DNA of 16,545 bases from Smithella sp. (GTDB lineage: Bacteria; Desulfobacterota; Syntrophia; Syntrophales; Smithellaceae). Within the stretch, counting starts at the first letter, position 1, and every line of letters begins with the position of its first letter. Below, in pieces: positions 1 through 8,655 of this stretch. The DNA is taken from contig JAAZOZ010000090.1 in assembly GCA_012797505.1 (NCBI GenBank), forward strand, positions 1 through 16,545, read 5' to 3'. Made by a program: the position numbers and the translations under genes. The notes under the pieces are model-generated. The model did no database searches and had not been told where the DNA came from. It was given only the letters and a program-made list of their open reading frames with translations.

Positions 1-1
1 C

Positions 2-709
2 GGCGCCAATCAGCGCGTCCGGACGCTGCAGGATTTCTACGGTCTTTTCTCCGGCGAGCTGAACAAAGCAAAAAAAGGCATGCGCAACGTCAAGCGGGAA
101 GAAACGCCGACGGATCTGGTTTGTGAAAAATGCAGTTCTCCCATGGTCATCAAATGGGGGAAAAACGGGAGATTCCTCTGCTGTTCCAAATATCCCGATT
201 GCAAGAACACCAGGAATTTCACCCATGATGAAAACGGAAAGGTCCAGCATATGGAAACCCCGACCACCGAGGTTAAATGCAACAAGTGCGGAAAAAACAT
301 GGTCGTCAAGGAAGGGCGTTTCGGTCAGTTTCTAGCCTGTTCCGGCTATCCGGAGTGCAAGAACACGATGAACGCGACCGTCAATGAAAACGGCGATGTG
401 GTCGCCCAGGAAGCTCCGCATACGGACGAAGTCTGTGAACTTTGCGGAAAACCGATGGCGGTCAAGCGCGGCCGCTACGGCCAGTTTCTGGGCTGCACCG
501 GCTATCCCGACTGTAAAAACATCAAAAAGCTGGGGAAAGACGGCAAAGTCACCCAAAAAGCACAAGAGGTCCTTTCCGACGAGGTCTGCGATCTGTGCGG
601 AAAGCCCATGGCGGTCAAGCGCGGCCGCTACGGCCAGTTTCTGGGATGCACCGGCTATCCCGAATGCAAAAATATTAAAAAAATCCCCAGAAAAAAATCG
701 GACGAATGA
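2..709 (+). CDS. topA: DNA topoisomerase I, C-terminal zinc-ribbon region (5' partial)
   Basis: The reading frame is open from base 2, so the start and the catalytic toprim/tyrosine domains lie upstream of the window. About 235 residues remain. They begin with the end of the core domain (a FYGLFSGEL-type helix) and continue as four zinc ribbons. Each ribbon has a CxxC pair and a second pair-like CCSKYPDC or C(S/T)GYPxC segment; they lie at about 122-202, 278-358, 434-514 and 587-667. This tail is typical of bacterial type IA topoisomerase I, which relaxes negative supercoils, and the ribbons bind single-stranded DNA and help strand passage. Ribbons 3 and 4 are nearly identical at DNA level. 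The stop TGA overlaps the ATG of trmFO (ATGA), so the two are probably translationally coupled. The topA-trmFO pairing is common in bacteria. The true protein start cannot be seen. Confidence 0.93.
   Translation, partial: GANQRVRTLQDFYGLFSGELNKAKKGMRNVKREETPTDLVCEKCSSPMVIKWGKNGRFLCCSKYPDCKNTRNFTHDENGKVQHMETPTTEVKCNKCGKNMVVKEGRFGQFLACSGYPECKNTMNATVNENGDVVAQEAPHTDEVCELCGKPMAVKRGRYGQFLGCTGYPDCKNIKKLGKDGKVTQKAQEVLSDEVCDLCGKPMAVKRGRYGQFLGCTGYPECKNIKKIPRKKSDE
455..663 (+). repeat. In-frame direct repeat of a topA zinc ribbon
   Basis: Bases 455-510 and 608-663 match at 55 of 56 positions; the one mismatch is c493 versus a646. The offset is 153 bp, or 51 codons, so the frame is kept. The matched block encodes MAVKRGRYGQFLGCTGYP. 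Similarity continues more weakly on both sides. This looks like a recent duplication of one ribbon, or gene conversion between ribbons 3 and 4, inside topA. Confidence 0.9.
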
Positions 710-2031
710 AATCCGGGCGGGTCATGATCATCGGAGGGGGCCTGGCCGGCTGTGAAGCGGCCTGGCAACTGCTGCGGCGCGGACATCGGGTCGATCTTTA
801 CGAGATGAAGCCGCGTCGTTTTTCTCCGGCTCACAAGACCGAACGGCTGGCCGAACTGGTCTGCAGCAATTCTCTCAAATCCAATCAACCGGACAGCGCG
901 CCCGGCCTTCTCAAAGAAGAGATGCGCAGACTGAATTCTCTGATCCTGTCCGCTGCCGACCAAACGGCGGTGGCCGCCGGCAGCGCGCTGGCCGTGGACC
1001 GGAACAAATTTTCCCTCCGGGTCGAAGAGCAACTGCTTGCGCAGGAAGGTTTTTCCTTACACCGCGCCGAGGTTACGGATATTCCCCAAGACGGTTTGAC
1101 GATTATCGCCACGGGGCCTCTCACATCCGATGCTCTGGCGCACTCCATCTCCCGAATGCTCGGCGGAAATTCCTATCTGTATTTTTACGACGCGATCGCC
1201 CCGATCGTGGAAGCCGATTCCATCGACATGGATAAAGCCTACTGGGCCTCCCGCTACGGCAGGGGCACGCCGGATTATCTGAATTGTCCGCTTTCACGGG
1301 AAGAGTACCGGCGCTTCCGCGAAGCGTTGCTGGCGGGGCGGAAAGTTGAGGCCAGACCGTTTGAAGACGTCCGCCACTTCGAGGGGTGCCTGCCGATTGA
1401 AATCCTGGCGGCGCGAGGAGAAGAGACGCTGGCGTTCGGCCCCATGAAGCCGGTGGGGCTTATCCATCCGCAAACCGGGCAGATGGCCTATGCCGTAGTT
1501 CAGCTCAGGCGCGAAAACAGCGGCGGCACGCTATTCAACCTGGTCGGTTTTCAAACCAAGCTGACCTGGCCGGAACAGGAGCGCATTTTCCGGATGATTC
1601 CCGGCTTGGAACACGCGCGGTTCGCGAGGATGGGAAGCATTCACCGCAATACCTACATTCACTCCCCTTCCCTGCTTTTGCCCTCGCTGCAATTCCGGGG
1701 CCATCCCGATATTTTCTTTGCCGGCCAGATCAGCGGGGTGGAAGGCTATATGGAATCCACCGCGATGGGGCTTTTGGCGGGCTTGAACGCCGCCTCGATC
1801 CTGGAAGGGAAATCCCCTCTCCCGCCGCCGCGGGAAACGGCCATCGGCGCGCTGGCGCGCTATATTACATCGTCCGAATCGGCGGACAACTTCCAGCCCA
1901 TGAACATCCATTTTGGGATTCTTCCCCCGCTGAACGCGCCAAGAATGAAGAAAAAAGAAAAGCATCTTTTCTGCGTGCGGCGCGCCCTGGAGGCTCTGGC
2001 GGACTGGGTGCGGGATCAGGGGCTTTCGTGA
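706..2031 (+). CDS. trmFO: Methylenetetrahydrofolate-tRNA (uracil-5-)-methyltransferase TrmFO
   Basis: Flavoenzyme of 441 residues, the usual length, that makes 5-methyluridine at position 54 of tRNA. It uses methylenetetrahydrofolate as carbon donor and FADH2/NAD(P)H as reductant. The N-terminus carries the FAD-binding Rossmann loop IIGGGLAGCEAA (residues 8-19). The family block ELVCSNSLKSN follows, with Cys53, and HFEGCLPIE has Cys228. These correspond to the two catalytic cysteines known in the Bacillus enzyme (Cys53 and Cys226). GPMKPVGL, the GQISGVEGYMES block and a C-terminal FQPMNIHFGILPP are also characteristic. The ATG sits in an ATGA overlap with the topA stop, so expression likely depends on topA. 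The gene converges on the adenylate cyclase gene, with a palindromic repeat between them. Confusion with MnmG is unlikely because that protein is much longer. Confidence 0.96.
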   Translation: MKSGRVMIIGGGLAGCEAAWQLLRRGHRVDLYEMKPRRFSPAHKTERLAELVCSNSLKSNQPDSAPGLLKEEMRRLNSLILSAADQTAVAAGSALAVDRNKFSLRVEEQLLAQEGFSLHRAEVTDIPQDGLTIIATGPLTSDALAHSISRMLGGNSYLYFYDAIAPIVEADSIDMDKAYWASRYGRGTPDYLNCPLSREEYRRFREALLAGRKVEARPFEDVRHFEGCLPIEILAARGEETLAFGPMKPVGLIHPQTGQMAYAVVQLRRENSGGTLFNLVGFQTKLTWPEQERIFRMIPGLEHARFARMGSIHRNTYIHSPSLLLPSLQFRGHPDIFFAGQISGVEGYMESTAMGLLAGLNAASILEGKSPLPPPRETAIGALARYITSSESADNFQPMNIHFGILPPLNAPRMKKKEKHLFCVRRALEALADWVRDQGLS

Positions 2032-2037
2032 CAAATC

Positions 2038-2158
2038 GAGAGCTTTGAATAACGGCCGTTTTTGTCATTTCGACCGAAGGGAGAAATCTTTAACAAACGG
2101 CCATCCTGAAGGTTTCTCGTCGCTCACGCTCCTCGAAATGACATTTTTCAAAGCTCTC
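2038..2158. repeat. Nested palindromic intergenic repeat
   Basis: Three nested inverted repeats fill the gap between convergent trmFO and the cyclase gene. The outer arms are gagagctttgaa (2038-2049) and ttcaaagctctc (2147-2158), a perfect 12 bp match. The middle arms are gtcatttcga (2064-2073) and tcgaaatgac (2133-2142), a perfect 10 bp match. The inner arms are gagaaa (2081-2086) and tttctc (2113-2118). The arrangement resembles the small dispersed palindromic elements (REP or MITE-like) common between genes in deltaproteobacterial genomes. It may also act as a two-way transcription stop. No second copy is present in this window. Confidence 0.72.
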
Positions 2159-2173
2159 AAATCATGACGGGCG

Positions 2174-3553
2174 CTATGGCGTGATATTTTCTTCCTGAAT
2201 CTTTCTGTAAATCGCCTGGAAGCGTTCGTTGGGCGTCCGGCCTTCCGGATCCGAAGCATACTCCTTTTTGAGCCCCTTGACAAAATACATGCCCACAGCG
2301 CCCTTGTTTTTCGCCAGCACCTGCCCGCGGGCTTCGGTTTCAAAATAATCTTTAATCCGGGCGTAGGTGGATTCGGAAATGTTGATTCTTCCCTTCCCGC
2401 CCGAAGATTCCATGCGGCTGGCCAGATTGACGGAATCGCCCCAGACGTCATAGACAAATTTCTTTTCCCCCACGACGCCGGCCATCAGCGGGCCGCTGTT
2501 GATTCCGATCCGAATCTCAAAGACCGGCCGCCCGCTCTGAGACTTTTCCAGGTTGATCTGCTCCACAAACGACCGGATTTCCAAAGCGCCCAGAACCGCG
2601 TCGATGGCATGCGTCGCGTTGGGAAGGGGCACGCCGCCCGCATACATATAGGAATCGCCGATGGTCTTGAGCTTTTCCAGGCCGTATTTGTCCATCACGC
2701 GGTCAAACCGGGAAAAGGCCGAATCGAGCTCCCGGACCAGCTGGTCGGGCGTCAGCGCCTCGGAAATCTTGGTAAAGCCGACAAAATCCGTAAAGACAAT
2801 GGTCGCGGCCGGATAAAACACGGGTTTGACGTATCCCTGGCCTTTCAGCTCCTCCGCCACAACGGGCGGCAGGATATTCAACAGCAGGTTGTCGATTTTT
2901 TCCTTGTCGGACCGCATTTCCTCGCTCTGCTGCTCAATCTTTCTGGATTTCAGCCAGCTGGCCAGCCGGGTATTATGCATCAGGTAAATGAACGCGATGG
3001 CGACAACTGTCGCGCTGGACAAATCCTGGAGGCTGTAGCGGTCGCTCGCCCGGTTGAAGGAAATGTTTTCAAAACGGCCGACGACAAAGAACGTCAGCAA
3101 GGACGCTGCGATGATCACCAGGGCATACCGCCGGTCCACGGGCACCAGGGCCATTACGGTCAAAATGAAAATATAGCCTCCCACATACACGGGATCGGCA
3201 TCCGCCAGGGCGGTGATAAGTCCGCAGCCGATCGCCAGGTAGGCGCCGATGAGAACCAGAAACAGCATGTTGTATTGAAGAAAACGCTTCGAAATGTACA
3301 GGATAAAGATGGCAACGCTGAAGACGGACAAGCCTATGCGGATGACGGGAAGCAAAGGCTCTTCCGGATGGAGCATGGCGTCTAGGTAAATGTAGGGAAG
3401 CCAGGCCACCGATGTAATGATGGATACGACGAAAAGGATCCGGCCGCACTGTTCGTTCAATTCTTCGGAAAAAGACTGCGGATAGGCGTCGCGCTCACTT
3501 TCGAAAATGGCATAATCGCGCACCCGCTCCCATGCGTGTTTCAGAACAGACAC
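2174..3553 (-). CDS. Membrane-bound class III adenylate cyclase
   Basis: A 459-residue protein that should convert ATP to cyclic AMP. An N-terminal block with about six membrane segments (roughly residues 38-58, 70-88, 92-113, 122-138, 143-158 and 180-196) is followed by a linker helix (about 198-225) ending in the NILPP motif common before class III cyclase domains. The catalytic domain spans about 245-430. Metal-binding aspartates are Asp256 (in IVFTDFVGFT) and Asp300 (in KTIGDSYMYAGG). Lys296 and Asp369 (in YDVWGDSVNLASR) fit ATP rather than GTP specificity. Asn376 and Arg380 fit the transition-state pair. The start is GTG, chosen because AAGGAGG lies 5 bases upstream. It lies downstream of the EF-G gene after a 104 bp gap. 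The signal sensed by the membrane block is unknown. Confidence 0.9.
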   Translation of the reverse strand: MSVLKHAWERVRDYAIFESERDAYPQSFSEELNEQCGRILFVVSIITSVAWLPYIYLDAMLHPEEPLLPVIRIGLSVFSVAIFILYISKRFLQYNMLFLVLIGAYLAIGCGLITALADADPVYVGGYIFILTVMALVPVDRRYALVIIAASLLTFFVVGRFENISFNRASDRYSLQDLSSATVVAIAFIYLMHNTRLASWLKSRKIEQQSEEMRSDKEKIDNLLLNILPPVVAEELKGQGYVKPVFYPAATIVFTDFVGFTKISEALTPDQLVRELDSAFSRFDRVMDKYGLEKLKTIGDSYMYAGGVPLPNATHAIDAVLGALEIRSFVEQINLEKSQSGRPVFEIRIGINSGPLMAGVVGEKKFVYDVWGDSVNLASRMESSGGKGRINISESTYARIKDYFETEARGQVLAKNKGAVGMYFVKGLKKEYASDPEGRTPNERFQAIYRKIQEENITP

Positions 3554-3558
3554 GTTTG

Positions 3559-3565
3559 CCTCCTT
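3559..3565 (-). promoter_or_regulatory. Strong ribosome binding site fixing a GTG start
   Basis: On the minus strand AAGGAGG stands 5 bases before GTG at 3553-3551. No better-placed ATG is visible, so this site decides the start of the adenylate cyclase gene. Confidence 0.75.
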
Positions 3566-3633
3566 CAGGGTTTCACCCGCCCCTTTCGGGACAGGCGTTC
3601 AGTTCACAGAATTACAAACGTTATTCCATCCGC

Positions 3634-3655
3634 CGGTGATGGTCTTGCATCACCG
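3634..3655 (-). terminator. Possible hairpin at the EF-G gene end
   Basis: cggtgatg (3634-3641) and catcaccg (3648-3655) form an 8 bp stem with a 6-base loop just before the EF-G stop codon is passed. No T-run follows on the minus strand, so it is at most a weak or factor-assisted stop. Some read-through into the cyclase gene would be expected. Confidence 0.3.
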
Positions 3656-3657
3656 TT

Positions 3658-5691
<2,034 letters not shown>

Positions 5692-5698
5692 GGGGTAG

Positions 5699-6331
5699 TC
5701 AGCTTTTCTCCTCTTTGGCGGGCGCGTAGAGGTCTGGGTCCGGTCGAAACGGATGCGTCGTGGAGATGTGCCCCTTGATGGTGGGCAGTTCTTTGCCGTC
5801 CACCAGAATTTTTACCGCCTGGATCTGGGGAACATTTTCCGTCAGGGTATTGGTCAGGGAATAAATGGTCATCATCTCCGCCGTGGAACCGCCCGGATGG
5901 TTCTTCGTCAAACCGGCGCCGAAGTTGACCTGAGCGGTTCCGTCTTTGTCCAGACGAATATCTTTGAAGACTACACCCGCGGGAAAGGTGTTGACGTTGC
6001 CGGTTTTGCTTTTGGTTTTGGATCCCTCCAGAAGCGCCCTGATCACTTCTCCGGCCTGCTGCGCCGGATCTTCTTCCTTGTAAATCACCCGTTTTTCGGG
6101 AACGAGAAATCGTTCCTGAGGATCTGAAAAGTAAATTTTGGCCGATATTTTTTTCCGGTTTAACGCTTCCATGTCAACCGGCGGGAACAAGGCGTTGAAT
6201 AAAATGACAAAGAAAAGCACCAGCAGCAAAACGATGCCGCCGATGATGGCGGCCAGATAGGCGATCCGGGTGGATTTCTTTTTTTGGCGGTCTTTGAAAT
6301 TTTCGGACCGGCGCTGCTTTTTCGTGGACAT
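5699..6331 (-). CDS. Membrane-anchored GerMN-domain protein
   Basis: A 210-residue protein with a very basic N-terminus (about residues 3-21), one strong membrane segment (about 23-47) and a GerMN-type domain over about 63-190. The domain is recognised from the KIYFSDP opening, the region around VIRALLEGSK, the short beta segment KDGTAQVNFGAGL, and the SLTNTLTENVPQIQAVKILVDGKE segment. GerMN domains are named for spore germination and sporulation proteins but also occur singly in many non-sporulating Gram-negative bacteria, where their role is unclear. By topology the domain should lie outside the cytoplasmic membrane. The start ATG has AAAGG about 8 bases upstream and a promoter at 6362-6390. 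It is the first gene of a unit with the EF-G paralogue, 7 bp downstream. Confidence 0.82.
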   Translation of the reverse strand: MSTKKQRRSENFKDRQKKKSTRIAYLAAIIGGIVLLLVLFFVILFNALFPPVDMEALNRKKISAKIYFSDPQERFLVPEKRVIYKEEDPAQQAGEVIRALLEGSKTKSKTGNVNTFPAGVVFKDIRLDKDGTAQVNFGAGLTKNHPGGSTAEMMTIYSLTNTLTENVPQIQAVKILVDGKELPTIKGHISTTHPFRPDPDLYAPAKEEKS

Positions 6332-6361
6332 GACTAAAACCTTTCTTAAAAAAACTGCGCC

Positions 6362-6390
6362 AATCTAGGGTATTTTTCCTTCAGTGTCAA
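6362..6390 (-). promoter_or_regulatory. sigma70-type promoter for the GerMN and EF-G unit
   Basis: On the minus strand TTGACA (complement of 6385-6390) is followed after exactly 17 bases by TAGATT (complement of 6362-6367). The -35 box is perfect and the -10 box matches 4 of 6. The implied transcript start, near 6355, leaves a leader of about 25 bases to the GerMN ATG at 6331. Confidence 0.7.
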
Positions 6391-6624
6391 GCCCGGCAAA
6401 CTTCCTGCCGCAATGAAATTCTTCCGGACGGCGCCTATGAAGTTCGCGTTTTATACAACTGGCCGGCCGGCGGATACTCTGATCAACCACCTCGCGGCAA
6501 GCTGTCGAGGCATAAAATGAACGTCATGATATCGCACAGCAAGCTGCGGAGAATGAACGCTCGTCCCGCTTAAGCGGGATTCAATTCCGCTATCCTTTCG
6601 CCGTCAGATAACTCTGGAAGCTGA
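6391..6624. other. Non-coding stretch with a short repeated motif
   Basis: I see no convincing gene here. The blocks gcaagctg and atgaacg occur together twice, at 6497-6504 with 6517-6523, and at 6539-6546 with 6553-6559. A 14 bp perfect palindrome, cccgcttaagcggg, lies at 6565-6578. The stretch may be the worn remains of a dispersed repeat or of an older gene; neither can be shown from this copy alone. Confidence 0.4.
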
Positions 6625-6662
6625 AATAAAAAAGGCCGGCGGGCACCAGGCCCGCCGGCCTT
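6625..6662 (-). terminator. Intrinsic terminator of the rubrerythrin gene
   Basis: aaggccggcggg (6632-6643) and cccgccggcctt (6651-6662) form a perfect 12 bp GC-rich stem with a 7-base loop. Read on the minus strand it is followed by a T-run (complement of 6625-6633). It sits 42 bp past the rubrerythrin stop and should end that transcript cleanly. Confidence 0.93.
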
Positions 6663-6703
6663 ACGGACGTGCTTTTGCATCATTCGTCCTGCGCGACGGC
6701 GTT

Positions 6704-7282
6704 TTAATAATTTTCAGCCAGCACCTCATAATAGGACTGCGGGTGCCTGCAGGCGGGGCATTCCTTCGGCGCCTCGGCCCCTTCATACACGTAGCCGCAG
6801 TTAATGCAGTGCCACTTGGTCGCCGCCTTTTTCGCGAACACCTCGCCTTTGACGATGTTGGCGGCCAGTTTGCGGTAGCGCTCTTCGTGGAACTTTTCCA
6901 CCTTGGCAATCTGCTCAAAAGAGCGGGCTACTTCCGGAAATCCTTCCTCCCTGGCGATTTTCGCGGCATCGGCGTAGAGCACGGTCCACTCCATATTTTC
7001 TCCGGCCGCCGCAGCCTCCAGATTGCTTTTGGTGTCGCCGATCACGCCCGCCGGATAGGCGGCGGTGATTTCAAGCTCTCCGCCTTCCAGATACTTGAAA
7101 AACACTTTGGCGTGCTCTTTTTCATTTTCCGCCGTCTCCAGGAAAAAGCGGGAAATCTGTTCGTATCCCTCTTTCTTCGCGGCGCTTGCAAAAAATGTAT
7201 AGCGGTTTCTGGCTTGCGCTTCGCCGGCAAAAGATGCCAGCAGGTTTTTCTCCGTTTGGGTCCCCTTAATTGATTTAGCCAT
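6704..7282 (-). CDS. rbr: Rubrerythrin
   Basis: A 192-residue cytoplasmic non-haem iron protein, the normal family length, that reduces hydrogen peroxide in anaerobes with electrons from NADH through rubredoxin or a reductase. The N-terminal ferritin-like four-helix domain carries the diiron ligands: Glu21 (in GEAQARNRY), Glu54 and His57 (in ENEKEHAK), Glu95/Glu98 (in GENMEW), and Glu129/His132 (in KVEKFHEERY). The C-terminal rubredoxin-like domain has Cys159, Cys162, Cys175 and Cys178 (CINCG and CPACR) for one FeS4 centre. All key residues are present. The ATG is preceded by AAAGGAG at good spacing. The gene is monocistronic, with a terminator at 6625-6662, and is divergent from a 60-residue protein. 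Its presence points to an anaerobic host. Confidence 0.96.
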   Translation of the reverse strand: MAKSIKGTQTEKNLLASFAGEAQARNRYTFFASAAKKEGYEQISRFFLETAENEKEHAKVFFKYLEGGELEITAAYPAGVIGDTKSNLEAAAAGENMEWTVLYADAAKIAREEGFPEVARSFEQIAKVEKFHEERYRKLAANIVKGEVFAKKAATKWHCINCGYVYEGAEAPKECPACRHPQSYYEVLAENY

Positions 7283-7315
7283 CCTGCGTCTCCTTTCAAT
7301 TTCGTTTTTTTAATT

Positions 7316-7342
7316 TGTATAGGTTTTCCAGTGTGTTATCAA
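7316..7342 (-). promoter_or_regulatory. Possible rubrerythrin promoter
   Basis: On the minus strand TTGATA (complement of 7337-7342) and TATACA (complement of 7316-7321) are 15 bases apart, shorter than ideal. TACAAA, two bases further on, would give 17. The AT-rich setting upstream of the ribosome binding site supports a promoter here, but the exact -10 is uncertain. Confidence 0.45.
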
Positions 7343-7398
7343 CCCTTGCCTGCAACAACTTAATCACCAAAAATTTAATGTCAAACGGCGTCAAATAT

Positions 7399-7427
7399 TT
7401 GTTAATTTTTCAGACGGATTGTAGTAT
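7399..7427 (+). promoter_or_regulatory. sigma70-type promoter for the 60-residue protein
   Basis: TTGTTA (7399-7404) and TAGTAT (7422-7427) are separated by exactly 17 bases; each matches 5 of 6 consensus positions. The implied leader to the ATG at 7511 is about 77 bases. This promoter faces away from that of rubrerythrin. Confidence 0.65.
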
Positions 7428-7510
7428 GTATTCTCAAAGTTTTTGCGCTGTGCCGATTCATTCCCCAACGCGGAAAACTGCTTAAAACATTTCAAGGAGG
7501 AAGCAACAAA

Positions 7511-7693
7511 ATGGCAACAATTATGCCCGAAGCTGAAAATGTTCAGAAGGCGATTAAATGGATCTCCGGCAGTCTGGAAGACGGCGAAGGTCAGCCGTTG
7601 CATGTGCTGATCGAAAAGGCGGTTTTCAAGTTTGATCTGTCCCCCAAGGATTCCGAGTTTCTGTTGGGTTTCTTCCGCAATCACAAGAAATAG
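7511..7693 (+). CDS. Small acidic protein of unknown function
   Basis: I do not recognise a named family. The 60-residue product is soluble, has no signal peptide or cysteine, and looks mostly helical: MATIMPEAENVQKAIKWI, then a short GEGQPLHVLIEKAVFKFDLS stretch and the end DSEFLLGFFRNHKK. That it is a real gene is supported by a perfect AAGGAGG at 7494-7500, 10 bases before the ATG, a good promoter at 7399-7427, and a GC-rich hairpin just past its stop. It stands alone, divergent from rubrerythrin. Its order of charged and hydrophobic residues would suit a small regulator or a protein-binding helix pair, but nothing in the sequence proves a role. Confidence 0.78.
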   Translation: MATIMPEAENVQKAIKWISGSLEDGEGQPLHVLIEKAVFKFDLSPKDSEFLLGFFRNHKK

Positions 7694-7701
7694 AAACAGC
7701 C

Positions 7702-7729
7702 GGGGGCGTTGGACATGCGCCACGCCCCC
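7702..7729. terminator. GC-rich hairpin between convergent genes
   Basis: gggggcgttgg pairs with ccacgccccc (10 bp with one bulged T) around a 7-base loop. It lies 8 bp past the stop of the 60-residue gene and 43 bp past the mscL stop, so it could end both transcripts. There is no T-run on the plus strand and only a broken one (gtttctatttc) on the minus strand. Confidence 0.45.
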
Positions 7730-7772
7730 GCCGCCGTCTCTGCGGTCCTCTGAAAGAAATTTCCGCAAATGC

Positions 7773-8168
7773 TTATTTTTTCAGCAGATCCCGAATCTCC
7801 GCCAGCAGTTCCTGGTCTTTGGTCGGAGCCGGAGGCGCTGCTTCCTTGCTTTTCACGATCATGCCGATAAATTTCACGATAAAGATGTACAGGGCCAGCG
7901 CAATGATCAAAAAGTTGACCACTTCACCAATGAAAAGTCCGTAGGGAATTTCTTTGCCGTTGACCACCCACTTCCAGGCCAGATAGCCCTGTTCGCCGGG
8001 CATGATGAGGCTGATCAGCGGCATGATGATGTGCTTGACCAGGGAATCAATGATCTTGCCGAACGCGGCTCCGATGATCACGCCGATGGCGAGATCCACC
8101 ACGTTGCCCTTCAAGGCGAAATTCTTGAACTCTTCCACCAATGCCGATACTTTTGGTTTGGGCGCCAT
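7773..8168 (-). CDS. mscL: Large-conductance mechanosensitive channel MscL
   Basis: A 131-residue inner-membrane channel that opens under membrane tension to release solutes after osmotic downshock. The N-terminal amphipathic helix (VEEFKNFALKGNVVDLAIGV) leads into TM1 (about residues 22-50, with IGAAFGKIIDSLVKHIIMPLI). A periplasmic loop containing WKWVVNGKEIPYG follows, then TM2 (about 85-108, FIGEVVNFLIIALALYIFIVKF). The cytoplasmic end is charged (PAPTKDQELLAEIRDLLKK). The start is the ATG at 8168 because AAAGGAGG lies just upstream; a TTG nine codons further out would add an unusual lysine-rich extension and overlap the lipoprotein gene. It is the last gene of a four-gene minus-strand cluster, 23 bp after the lipoprotein gene. 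Confidence 0.95.
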   Translation of the reverse strand: MAPKPKVSALVEEFKNFALKGNVVDLAIGVIIGAAFGKIIDSLVKHIIMPLISLIMPGEQGYLAWKWVVNGKEIPYGLFIGEVVNFLIIALALYIFIVKFIGMIVKSKEAAPPAPTKDQELLAEIRDLLKK

Positions 8169-8191
8169 GCCTCCTCCTTTCGTGCTTTTCT

Positions 8192-8629
8192 TCAATACAT
8201 CCTGGACATTTCCTCATAGACTTTCAATTCGATCACGCTGAAAAAAGTATCATATTGTTCTTTCTGCAGCAGGCGGCGCATTTCCCATCCCGTTTCCGTT
8301 TTTTTCTCCGTGGTCACAATCAGCGTCACCTCGCATTCCTTCCAGTTGATCCGTTTCACGCGGGCGTTCGTCTTGGTCCGCCAATCTCCCGAAATCATGA
8401 AGTCCGAATCGACCCGATTGTTGTCGTAATCAATGGCAACATTCCGACCGATTTTTTTCTCCTCCAGGACGCCGGCAACGGCTTTGAGAATGTATTTCTC
8501 CTTCGCCTCGTAAACATGCCTGTATTCATCAGGGCTGGTCAAGACCTCCGATCCAAATTTCCCGGCGCACGACGCAAGGCAAAGAACCGCCAAAAAAGAA
8601 AAAAATAAAAACCGTGATTTATGAATCAT
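8192..8629 (-). CDS. Small predicted lipoprotein of unknown function
   Basis: A 145-residue protein with a lipoprotein signal peptide: a short basic start, a hydrophobic core (residues 7-17) and the lipobox LASC with Cys21 as the lipid-attachment residue. After cleavage, residue +2 is Ala, so outer-membrane sorting is expected by the usual rule. The mature part (about 125 residues) mixes helices (DEYRHVYEAKEKYILKAVAG, residues 34-53) with beta-like segments (NVAIDYDNNRVDSDFMISGD, RVKRINWKECEVTLIVTTEKK). I recognise no family. AGGAGA precedes the ATG. It sits 26 bp after the HD hydrolase gene and 23 bp before mscL, so it is probably transcribed with both. Confidence 0.83.
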   Translation of the reverse strand: MIHKSRFLFFSFLAVLCLASCAGKFGSEVLTSPDEYRHVYEAKEKYILKAVAGVLEEKKIGRNVAIDYDNNRVDSDFMISGDWRTKTNARVKRINWKECEVTLIVTTEKKTETGWEMRRLLQKEQYDTFFSVIELKVYEEMSRMY

Positions 8630-8655
8630 TCATCTCTCCTGTTTGGGACATGGGT

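Noticed and set aside
455..663. CRISPR-like repeat
   Set aside because: There are only two copies, in frame inside topA, explained by zinc ribbon duplication.
2609..3385. Long open frame on the plus strand opposite the cyclase gene
   Set aside because: It lies wholly inside a well-supported gene, has no ribosome binding site, and its product is rich in Gly, His, Gln and Arg without family likeness.
8169..8195. Nine-codon N-terminal extension of MscL
   Set aside because: It needs a TTG start within the lipoprotein stop region, while a strong ribosome binding site points to the ATG at 8168.
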